Shown piece by piece: positions 1-5,512 of a stretch of 7,961 nucleotides of DNA (positions are counted from its first letter, which is position 1; the number at the start of each line of letters is the position of its first letter). The translations under genes were made by a program, and so were the position numbers. Source of the stretch: Gp6-AA40 sp035649395 (GTDB lineage Bacteria > Acidobacteriota > Vicinamibacteria > Vicinamibacterales > UBA2999). Location of the stretch: positions 1 to 7,961 of the forward strand of contig DASRJR010000400.1 in the NCBI GenBank assembly GCA_035649395.1, given 5' to 3'. The notes under the pieces are model-generated. The model made no database searches, had not been told where the DNA came from, and saw nothing but the letters and a program-made list of their open reading frames with translations.

Positions 1-1
1 G

Positions 2-892
2 GTGCTCGAGCTCGTCGCACACGACCCGAAGCAGGGCGCCATCTTCTACACGATGTCGCAAGAGCCGAACGGGACGCCACAATTGGAACGCAACGACACC
101 TGCACGATGTGCCACGTCGCCGACGCGACGCATAACGTTCCGGGCATGCTGGTCGGCAGTGTGTTCCCCGGCCCCGACGGCACCACGCTGTACGGACCCG
201 CCTACACGACGGACCATCGGAGCCCGTTCGAAATGCGGTGGGGCGGCTGGTTCGTCACCGGCACGCATCGAGCCACGCGCCACATGGGGAACGCGACCGC
301 GACGAATCCAAGCGATCTCGACAGCATGATCACGCCCGAATCGGTACACGTCACCGACCTGAAGGGCCGTTTCAACATGGATGGGTACCTCTCGCCACAC
401 AGCGACATCGTGGCGCTGCTGGTGCTCGAGCATCAGGCGCAGATGCTGAACTTGATCACGCGGGTCGGATGGGAGGCGCGAGTGGGCGCCGATGCCGGCC
501 GCCCGCTCGAACGCGCCGCCGCCGAGTTCGTCGACTACATGCTGTTCGTGGACGAGGCTCCGTTGCCGGGTCCGATCGCCGGCACAAGCTCGTTCGCCTC
601 GACCTTCAGTGCAGCCGGCCCACGCGATCGACACGGACGCTCGCTGCGTGATTTGGATCTCGGGAAGCGGCTGCTTCGATATCCGTGCAGCTATCTGATC
701 TACTCAGAACCGTTCGACGCGCTGCCAGCGACGGCGAAGGCGGCGATCTATGAACGGCTCTGGGAGGTGTTGTCGGGACATGACACAGCCCCGCGCTACA
801 ACGCGCTCTCCTCCACCGACCGCACGGCGATCGTCGAGATCCTGCGGGATACCAAGAAGGAGCTGCCGACGTACTGGTTCGCCGGATCGTAG
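2..892 (+). CDS. Mono-haem c-type cytochrome-like exported protein, 5'-truncated by the window edge (copy 1)
   Basis: This is the C-terminal 296 residues of a protein whose start lies upstream of the window. The GTG at base 2 is an internal valine, because the complete paralogue at 5513-6814 aligns from its residue ~126 onward, so about 125 residues (including any signal peptide) are missing. A single CxxCH haem c site (C34-T-M-C37-H38 of the fragment, bases 101-115) is followed by GGWFVTGT and RHMGN. The Met or His of RHMGN is a candidate second axial haem ligand (inference). The C-terminal part holds LFVDEA, GPRDR-GRSL, YPCS, FDALP and AIVEILR blocks shared with the paralogue. No other CxxCH is present. 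Covalent haem attachment implies an exported protein. I do not recognise a named family or substrate; electron transfer or redox sensing is inferred only from the haem motif. The stop codon lies in a hairpin (884-918). Confidence 0.85.
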   Translation: MLELVAHDPKQGAIFYTMSQEPNGTPQLERNDTCTMCHVADATHNVPGMLVGSVFPGPDGTTLYGPAYTTDHRSPFEMRWGGWFVTGTHRATRHMGNATATNPSDLDSMITPESVHVTDLKGRFNMDGYLSPHSDIVALLVLEHQAQMLNLITRVGWEARVGADAGRPLERAAAEFVDYMLFVDEAPLPGPIAGTSSFASTFSAAGPRDRHGRSLRDLDLGKRLLRYPCSYLIYSEPFDALPATAKAAIYERLWEVLSGHDTAPRYNALSSTDRTAIVEILRDTKKELPTYWFAGS

Positions 893-918
893 CGTCTCAG
901 GCCGTAAGGCTACGATCC
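884..918. terminator. Hairpin spanning the stop codon of the truncated cytochrome gene
   Basis: GGATCGTAGC (884-893) pairs perfectly with GCTACGATCC (909-918), giving a 10-bp stem with a 15-base loop. The 5' arm includes the TAG stop (890-892). No T-run follows, so this is not a classical intrinsic terminator. It could act as a weak terminator, an mRNA 3'-end protector or an attenuator before the zinc-ribbon gene. A smaller alternative pairing is AGGCCG (899-904) with CGGCCT (922-927). Function is inferred only. Confidence 0.4.
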
Positions 919-941
919 AGGCGGCCTTCAGTGCTACGATC
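885..941. repeat. Three copies of a 9-base repeat at exact 24-base spacing (one inverted, two direct)
   Basis: GATCGTAGC starts at 885, and its reverse complement GCTACGATC starts at 909 and again at 933. The start-to-start distance is 24 bases both times. The first copy can pair with either of the other two, so mutually exclusive hairpins are possible. The last copy contains TACGAT (935-940), a 4/6 match to a -10 box, upstream of the gene starting at 963. Confidence 0.6.
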
Positions 942-951
942 AGATCTACCT

Positions 952-956
952 GGTGA
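952..956 (+). promoter_or_regulatory. Shine-Dalgarno-like GGTGA before the zinc-ribbon gene
   Basis: GGTGA is complementary to the 5' part of the anti-Shine-Dalgarno region and sits 6 bases before the ATG at 963. It supports that start, although the match is short and off the usual GGAGG core. Confidence 0.35.
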
Positions 957-962
957 CTAGCT

Positions 963-1337
963 ATGTGGCCGTTCAAGAAAAGGCGGATCGACCCACCCAT
1001 CGACATAGACCCTCAGGAACTGTCGTACAGCCAAGTGGACATCACGGAGGGCTTTCATGACAATCTGCCGCTCGGCCCAGACGATTGGCTCGCAACGACT
1101 CCGCTGAACGGTTTCGAAGGCAGCAATCAGTCATCGTCTCGCCTGCCACCCGTCGGCGCCAGTCACGAGGAGACGTATCGCATCGCTGAGCAACTGTCTC
1201 GGATCAGGGAGCGACTCGTCTTGCGTGATGATGGCGTGTACTGCCCGATTTGCCACATCGCCAACCTCCAGGTGGCGCGCTTGAGAACGCCCTGTCCGAA
1301 ATGCGGCAGGCCGCTTTTGAAGTTTGGTTGGACCTGA
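963..1337 (+). CDS. Small hypothetical protein with a C-terminal zinc ribbon
   Basis: This 124-residue protein has a basic N-terminus (WPFKKRR, residues 2-8), a polar and probably unstructured middle (about 10-65), a short amphipathic charged helix (about 68-88), and a C-terminal double-CxxC module: C94-P-I-C97 and C111-P-K-C114, ending in RPLLKFGWT. Two CPxC knuckles 13 residues apart are typical of a structural zinc ribbon. The first knuckle also reads CxxCH, but there is no signal peptide and the second CxxC favours zinc over haem. No catalytic domain is visible, and I do not recognise a named family. A role in nucleic-acid or protein binding would be a guess from zinc-ribbon proteins in general. 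It lies 70 bases after the cytochrome fragment and 93 bases before the kinase, on the same strand, so co-transcription with the kinase is possible. Confidence 0.75.
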   Translation: MWPFKKRRIDPPIDIDPQELSYSQVDITEGFHDNLPLGPDDWLATTPLNGFEGSNQSSSRLPPVGASHEETYRIAEQLSRIRERLVLRDDGVYCPICHIANLQVARLRTPCPKCGRPLLKFGWT

Positions 1338-1356
1338 CATTCGATTCGGCCGGCAA

Positions 1357-1390
1357 GGGCAGAGTGCCCGCACCTGTGCGGCGAAGCCGC
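1357..1390. other. Cluster of overlapping short hairpins between the zinc-ribbon and kinase genes
   Basis: Three perfect inverted repeats lie within 34 bases: GGGCA/TGCCC (1357-1361 with 1365-1369), CCGCAC/GTGCGG (1368-1373 with 1376-1381) and GCGGC/GCCGC (1378-1382 with 1386-1390). Neighbouring hairpins share bases, so the middle one excludes the outer two. There is no T-run. It may weaken read-through from the upstream gene or simply reflect GC-rich intergenic sequence. Confidence 0.35.
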
Positions 1391-1416
1391 GCCTCGCACC
1401 CGCGAGCTGAGCGAGC

Positions 1417-1422
1417 GATAAT
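1417..1422 (+). promoter_or_regulatory. -10-like box GATAAT directly before the kinase gene
   Basis: GATAAT matches the TATAAT consensus at 5 of 6 positions and ends 8 bases before the kinase ATG. A transcript from it would start at or within a few bases of the ATG. The best -35 candidate is poor (CTCGCA at 1393-1398, 18-base spacer), so this is tentative. Confidence 0.35.
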
Positions 1423-1430
1423 TTCCCTCG

Positions 1431-3674
1431 ATGGCCGTCGTACCTGGAGCCCGCTTCGGCAAATACGAAATCATTGCGCTCATCGGCTCCGGCGGCATGG
1501 GCGACGTCTACCGCGCCCGCGATCCACGGCTGGAGCGCGACGTCGCTATCAAAGCCATTCGAGCGTCGAGTGTCGACGATGATGATGCTCGCGCCCGGTT
1601 GTGGCGAGAGGCGCGTGCCGCCGCGAGCGTGAGCCACCCTTCGATTTGCCAGATCTTCGACGTCGGCGAAACCGACGCCGACATCTTCATCGTGATGGAG
1701 CTGCTCAACGGCGAGCCGCTCGCCAACCGGCTGAAGGACGGCGCGATGCTGCTCGAACAGGCCGTGTCGGTGACGTTGAGCATCCTCGGCGCGCTCAGCG
1801 TGCTGCACAACCGCGGTATCGTGCATCGCGACCTCAAGCCGTCGAACGTCTTCCTGACCGACGGCGGCGTCAAGCTGCTCGATTTCGGTTTGGCCCGCTC
1901 GCGGCAATCGGTCGCGTCGGACGTGACGGTCACGCGCGCGGGCATGGTGGTCGGTACGCCGCGCTACATGGCACCAGAGCAATGGGGCGAGTCGAAGGCC
2001 GATTCACGGTCTGACCTGTTCGCCACCGGTGCCCTGCTCTTCGAGATGCTCAGCGGTACACCCGCGTTCCCCGGCAGCGACTTGATGCAGGTCTACCACG
2101 CGATCATGTCCGGTCAACCGCCTGCGCTTGGCGGTTCGACCACCGTCGCCGCCGTCGATGCGGTGATCCACCGGGCGCTCGAGAAGCGTCCGGAGGAGCG
2201 GTATCAGACCGCTGACGCGATGGGCCAGGCATTGCGATCAGCCGTCACGCTCGCGTCGACGACGAGCACGCAAGCGCCAGTGCAGACCACGCGGCGGCTG
2301 ATCGCGTTGCCGTTCCGCATGCTTCGACCCGATCAGGATCTCGATTTCCTGTCGTTCAGCCTGCCCGATGCGGTCGTCAGCTCGCTGACCGGGATCCATT
2401 CGCTCGTCGTGCGCTCGACCTTGGCGGGCGCGAAGTACACGACGAGCGACACGGTCGATCTCAAAGCGATTGCCACCGACCTCGGCGTGGACGTGGTGCT
2501 GACCGGCACGCTCCTGAGAGCGGGCGATCAGGTGCGCGTCAGCGCGCAGCTCATCGAACCGGCGTCGGGGACGATGCTCTGGTCGAAGACCGTGCAGATG
2601 ACGATGCGCGACTTGTTCGAGGTGCAGGATCAACTCGCCAGGGCCATCGTCGAGTCGTTGTCGATCCCGCTATCCTCGGGGGAGAAGCGACGGTTGACGC
2701 ACGACCTGCCGGCGAGTGCCCGCGCCTACGAGTTCTATCTACGCGCCAACCAGGTGAGCCACGACCCGGCGATGCTGCCGGTCGCCGGCGAGCTCTATCG
2801 TTCGGCGCTCGCCGAGGACCCCGAGTTCGCACCCGCATGGGCGAAATTGGGGCGCGTGTATCGCGTGCTCGCCAAGTACGGCGGCGACGAAGCGACCGGC
2901 AACCTGAAGAAAGCGGACGAAGCGTTCCAGAAATCGCTGCAGCTCAATCCGGATTCGAGCGTCGCGCACAATCTTTACACGAACTTCGAGGTCGAATCGC
3001 TCGGCCGCGCCAAGGAGGCGATGGCACGCCTGCTCGGGCGGGCCGGGTCGTCGACCGATCCGGAGATCTTCACCGGCCTCGTGATCGCATGTCGGTTCTG
3101 CGGTCTGCTCGACGCGTCGATCGCGGCGGATCGCCATGCGCGCCGGTTGGATCCGGCGGTGCGCACGAGCGTCATGTACTCGCACTTCATGCGCGGCGAC
3201 TGGGAGCGCGCGCTCGCCAGCGATACCGATACGTTGCGATGGGTCACGAACTGGACGCTCCCGCTGATCGGCCGCCAGGACGAGGCGATCGCGTCCTACC
3301 GTGAGCTGGAAGGCCGGCCGCTGCCGGGACGGATTCACGAGATGATGCGAGCGTCGCGTCTCGTCCTCGAAAACAAGCCCGAGGACGCGCTGGGGGTCGT
3401 GGCGAGCTTCATGCAGCGCGAGTTTGATCCCGAAGGTCTGTATTTCGTGGGCCGCGTGCTGGCGCGAGTCCAGCAAACCGACGCCGCGCTCGAGATGCTC
3501 GGGCGCGTCGTCGAAGCCGGCTTCTTCTGCACGTCGATCATGCTGTGCGACCCGTGGCTCGATCCGATTCGGACTCAATCACGATTCAACGACGTCGTCC
3601 GGCGAGCGGAGGCGCGATCGCGCAATGCGGAGGACGAATTCAGACGACTGGGCGGAGACCGCCTGCTCACGTGA
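1431..3674 (+). CDS. Serine/threonine protein kinase with TolB-like and TPR-like C-terminal regions
   Basis: This is a 747-residue Hanks-type kinase. The kinase domain (about 12-270) has the glycine loop GSGGMG (19-24), ATP lysine K41 in VAIK, helix-C glutamate E60, catalytic HRDLKPSN (132-139), DFG (151-153), GTPRYMAPE (175-183) and D195 of the RSDLFATG block, so it should be active. Residues ~288-414 match the TolB-like domain often linked to kinases and adenylate cyclases in Acidobacteria (IALPF, DLGVDVVLTGTLLR, VRVSAQLIEPASG, LWS, VQDQLARAI). From about 425 to the end there are TPR-like helical repeats, closing with DPWLDPIR. I see no transmembrane segment between the kinase and sensor parts, unlike PknB, so the protein is probably cytosolic. 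The substrate is unknown; the TPRs likely bind partners. The ATG at 1431 leaves a short N-terminus before the domain, has no Shine-Dalgarno sequence, and follows a -10-like box closely. Confidence 0.95.
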   Translation: MAVVPGARFGKYEIIALIGSGGMGDVYRARDPRLERDVAIKAIRASSVDDDDARARLWREARAAASVSHPSICQIFDVGETDADIFIVMELLNGEPLANRLKDGAMLLEQAVSVTLSILGALSVLHNRGIVHRDLKPSNVFLTDGGVKLLDFGLARSRQSVASDVTVTRAGMVVGTPRYMAPEQWGESKADSRSDLFATGALLFEMLSGTPAFPGSDLMQVYHAIMSGQPPALGGSTTVAAVDAVIHRALEKRPEERYQTADAMGQALRSAVTLASTTSTQAPVQTTRRLIALPFRMLRPDQDLDFLSFSLPDAVVSSLTGIHSLVVRSTLAGAKYTTSDTVDLKAIATDLGVDVVLTGTLLRAGDQVRVSAQLIEPASGTMLWSKTVQMTMRDLFEVQDQLARAIVESLSIPLSSGEKRRLTHDLPASARAYEFYLRANQVSHDPAMLPVAGELYRSALAEDPEFAPAWAKLGRVYRVLAKYGGDEATGNLKKADEAFQKSLQLNPDSSVAHNLYTNFEVESLGRAKEAMARLLGRAGSSTDPEIFTGLVIACRFCGLLDASIAADRHARRLDPAVRTSVMYSHFMRGDWERALASDTDTLRWVTNWTLPLIGRQDEAIASYRELEGRPLPGRIHEMMRASRLVLENKPEDALGVVASFMQREFDPEGLYFVGRVLARVQQTDAALEMLGRVVEAGFFCTSIMLCDPWLDPIRTQSRFNDVVRRAEARSRNAEDEFRRLGGDRLLT

Positions 3675-3691
3675 CCGCGAATCGAACGAGC

Positions 3692-3722
3692 TTGACACTC
3701 GTGGCGTTTATTACTAAGTAAT
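3692..3722 (+). promoter_or_regulatory. Probable sigma-70-type promoter of the DUF3738 gene
   Basis: A perfect TTGACA -35 (3692-3697) is followed, after 19 bases, by AGTAAT (3717-3722), a 4/6 match to the -10 box. The -10 ends 9 bases before the ATG at 3732, so transcription should begin almost at the start codon. The stretch from about 3706 to 3731 is markedly AT-rich against the GC-rich surroundings. The 19-base spacer is long, which would fit a promoter that is weak or controlled. Confidence 0.55.
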
Positions 3723-3731
3723 TAGTACTAA
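3711..3731. promoter_or_regulatory. Interleaved palindromes, probable repressor operator (BlaI/MecI type proposed)
   Basis: TTACT-A-AGTAA (3711-3721) is a perfect odd-centred palindrome, and TTAGTACTAA (3722-3731) directly beside it is a perfect 10-base palindrome. TACTAA (3712-3717) also pairs with TTAGTA (3722-3727) over a 4-base gap. The hexamer TACTAA or its complement therefore occurs three times. The block covers the -10 region and expected transcription start, where a bound dimer would block RNA polymerase. A BlaI/CopY-type regulator is suggested because DUF3738 domains occur fused to M56 (BlaR1-type) peptidases in acidobacteria. No regulator gene lies in this window. Confidence 0.5.
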
Positions 3732-4598
3732 ATGGCCAGCAAGACCATCACCCTCATCATCGGCGCCGTGATGCTCGCATTCGGACTGGACGCTCACGCA
3801 CGACAGTCTGCCCGCGCACCGGCGTCGTTCGAGGTCGTCTCCGTCAAGCGGCTCGCGTCGAGCCGTCCGGGCTCGATGAGCCCGATGCTGATGCCGGGCG
3901 GCCGCGTCGTCGCGCAGGACGTCACCGCGCGAGAACTGATTCGGAGCGCCTACGCGCTCGAGGACAGCCAGGTCGAAGGCGGCCCGGGCTGGATCGGCGC
4001 GGATCGCTTCGACATCGAGGCGCGCGCCGCCGCGACCGCGACGCCCGACGACGTGCGGGCGATGTTGCGAGCGCTGATGAAAGATCGCTTCAGCCTCGAA
4101 TCGCACATCGAATCGAAGGAGACGTCCATCTTCGCGATGATTGCCTCCCGCAGCGACGGAAAGCTCGGAGCGGGGCTGCGTCGATCGGGGACCGCATGTG
4201 CGCCGATCACGCCGCCGCCCGGAGCGCCCGCTCCCCCGCCGCCACCGCCGGCCTCGGGCCTGGGCCTCGGCGGGTTCGCGTTTCACTGCCCGTCCGCATT
4301 TCTGCCCGGACGCTTTTCGATTCGGGCCATCGATATGCGCGGGTTTGCGACGGTGCTGTGGCGACGCGCGAACGTCGGCCGCCCGGTCACCGATCGCACC
4401 GGCTTGACCGGCGACTTCGATATCGATTTGTTCTATGCGCCGTATGGCGAGAACATCAACGGTGCGCCGATCCCGACCGACGGGTTGCCGTCGATCTTCA
4501 CCGCGGTGCAGGAACAGCTTGGCTTGAGGCTCGATTCGGCGCGGGGACCGATCGACGTCCTGGTCATCGACCGGCTGTCGCCACCGGCCGAGAACTAG
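3732..4598 (+). CDS. Exported DUF3738 (TIGR03435 family) protein
   Basis: This 288-residue protein begins with a signal peptide (hydrophobic stretch 6-19, AHA cleavage site at 21-23). The mature part follows the DUF3738/TIGR03435 pattern known mainly from Acidobacteria: FEVVSVKR (33-40), the PGGR-(V)-V-A-x-DVTARELI block (55-70), GGPGWI-x-x-DRFDIEAR (83-98), MLRALMKDRFSLESH (111-125), GRPVTDRTGLTGDFD (216-230) and the terminal EQLGLRL...VLVIDRLSPPAEN. A proline-rich loop (158-173) between two cysteines (C156, C186) interrupts the middle; the cysteines could form a disulphide after export. The family's biochemical function is not established. It sits 57 bases after the kinase but has its own promoter and operator, so it is probably a separate unit. 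Its last 35 bases overlap the convergent AlkZ-like gene. Confidence 0.93.
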   Translation: MASKTITLIIGAVMLAFGLDAHARQSARAPASFEVVSVKRLASSRPGSMSPMLMPGGRVVAQDVTARELIRSAYALEDSQVEGGPGWIGADRFDIEARAAATATPDDVRAMLRALMKDRFSLESHIESKETSIFAMIASRSDGKLGAGLRRSGTACAPITPPPGAPAPPPPPPASGLGLGGFAFHCPSAFLPGRFSIRAIDMRGFATVLWRRANVGRPVTDRTGLTGDFDIDLFYAPYGENINGAPIPTDGLPSIFTAVQEQLGLRLDSARGPIDVLVIDRLSPPAEN

Positions 4599-5433
4599 GA
4601 ATCAGGAGGTTCCTGATGCCTTCGACGGTAGTCGCCAGCTTGTAAAATCCCGGCGCGGACATCGTGGCGTAGCCCTCGGCCACGAGCGCACGGTTGCCAC
4701 GTCCCGCCTCGGGTCGTGACAAGCCGGTCACGCGTGCCAGCTCGCCTGGGATCGTCATCCCCGCACCGACGAGGAAGGCGCGTGCGATCTCGCGGAAGGC
4801 CGTGTCGCGGGCGACGCGCGTGGTCAACGCATCCCCATGACGGCCGACGGCAAGCGTCCACAGATACGTGAACTTCGGCAGATACACGGCTTCGCTCGGA
4901 ATCACGATCATCGAGGCTTGAAGCTCGTCGATGGCGCGGGTGAACGCCACTCGCTCAGTGACGCCGGACTCCTTCCTGAGATCGGACGATGCCATCTCCC
5001 ACTCGTTCCGGAGCACCTTGAGAACCGCGCGCGCCTGTGCGCTGAGACGCCGTCTCTCGTCCGACTGCCGCACCCCCCAGATCGCATTGAAGTGCGGAAT
5101 CAACCGTGGTGCGATGAACATCGTCTTGCCGCGCGCGAGCTTCGCGTAATACACCTTTCCGCGCCGCAGGAGCTGGTCCTTCAGCGTCCAGGTGAGTGAC
5201 GTCTCGGGGTCCTTCTGGACGTGCCGGGGAAGAACCGCATCACGCCGGCCGCACACGGCGACGTACAGCGACGGCCCGGGCCGTCGCGAATCGGTCATCC
5301 CGGCGGCGAAACCGACGTGCTCGATGAAGCGCTCGGCCTCGACGACCGTCGTGATCGCACGAGCGCCTTCGCGACACCAGCGCTCATCGCGATACTCCTC
5401 GATGTCCGATGGGATTTGCGGCTTCGGTCGCAT
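4564..5433 (-). CDS. AlkZ-related winged-helix protein (probable DNA-binding or repair factor)
   Basis: This 289-residue soluble protein has no signal peptide. From memory of the family it resembles the AlkZ-related proteins, relatives of the YcaQ/AlkZ DNA glycosylases: AERFIEHVGFA (33-43), PSLYVAVCGRR (54-64), TWTLKDQLL (81-89), KVYYAKLARGKTMFIA (93-108), LIPHFNAIWG (111-120). Next comes a winged-helix-like segment LSAQARAVLK to LQASMIVIP (130-179), where LRKESGV (152-158) is the likely recognition region, and a weaker helical segment near 213-256. I could not place the catalytic Q-x-Q or Q-x-D motif of true AlkZ, so glycosylase activity is uncertain; a transcription-factor-like role is the alternative. 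The ATG at 5433 is chosen because a perfect minus-strand TATAAT lies 11 bases upstream. It is divergent from the second cytochrome gene, and its 3' end overlaps the DUF3738 gene by 35 bases. Confidence 0.75.
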   Translation of the reverse strand: MRPKPQIPSDIEEYRDERWCREGARAITTVVEAERFIEHVGFAAGMTDSRRPGPSLYVAVCGRRDAVLPRHVQKDPETSLTWTLKDQLLRRGKVYYAKLARGKTMFIAPRLIPHFNAIWGVRQSDERRRLSAQARAVLKVLRNEWEMASSDLRKESGVTERVAFTRAIDELQASMIVIPSEAVYLPKFTYLWTLAVGRHGDALTTRVARDTAFREIARAFLVGAGMTIPGELARVTGLSRPEAGRGNRALVAEGYATMSAPGFYKLATTVEGIRNLLIPSSRPVATAGR

Positions 5434-5444
5434 CGCGGACTTCG

Positions 5445-5450
5445 ATTATA
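5445..5450 (-). promoter_or_regulatory. Consensus -10 box (TATAAT) of the AlkZ-like gene
   Basis: The minus strand reads TATAAT exactly here, 11 bases before the ATG at 5433. The expected start of transcription is about 5 bases before the ATG, leaving no room for a ribosome-binding site. A good -35 was not found at the usual distance (GAGAAC at 17 bases is only 2/6). It lies in the 79-base divergent gap 5434-5512. Confidence 0.45.
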
Positions 5451-5473
5451 GACACCGCCGAACCTCCGTTCTC

Positions 5474-5502
5474 TTGACGCCGGAAGCCCACCCACAGAAG
5501 AT
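5474..5502 (+). promoter_or_regulatory. Weak candidate promoter of the second cytochrome gene
   Basis: TTGACG (5474-5479) matches the -35 consensus at 5 of 6 positions. GAAGAT (5497-5502), 17 bases on, matches the -10 at only 3 of 6. Transcription would begin just before the ATG at 5513. Confidence 0.25.
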
Positions 5503-5512
5503 CGAGACCTCG

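Noticed and set aside
1243..1257. CPICH in the zinc-ribbon protein as a haem c site
   Set aside because: There is no signal peptide, and a second CPxC pair 13 residues later makes a zinc ribbon the simpler reading.
1131..1982. Long minus-strand open frame (283 codons) opposite the zinc-ribbon and kinase genes
   Set aside because: Composition is rich in Arg, His, Ala and Asp, typical of the antisense of GC-rich genes. It crosses two well-supported plus-strand genes and shows no domain.
2739..3578. Minus-strand open frame of 279 codons opposite the kinase TPR region
   Set aside because: It is the antisense shadow of a well-supported coding region, with an Arg-rich composition and no recognisable motif.
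5192..5512. In-frame upstream extension of the second cytochrome gene
   Set aside because: The extension is Arg/Ser-rich, lies mostly opposite the AlkZ-like gene, and would bury the clear signal peptide that begins at 5513.
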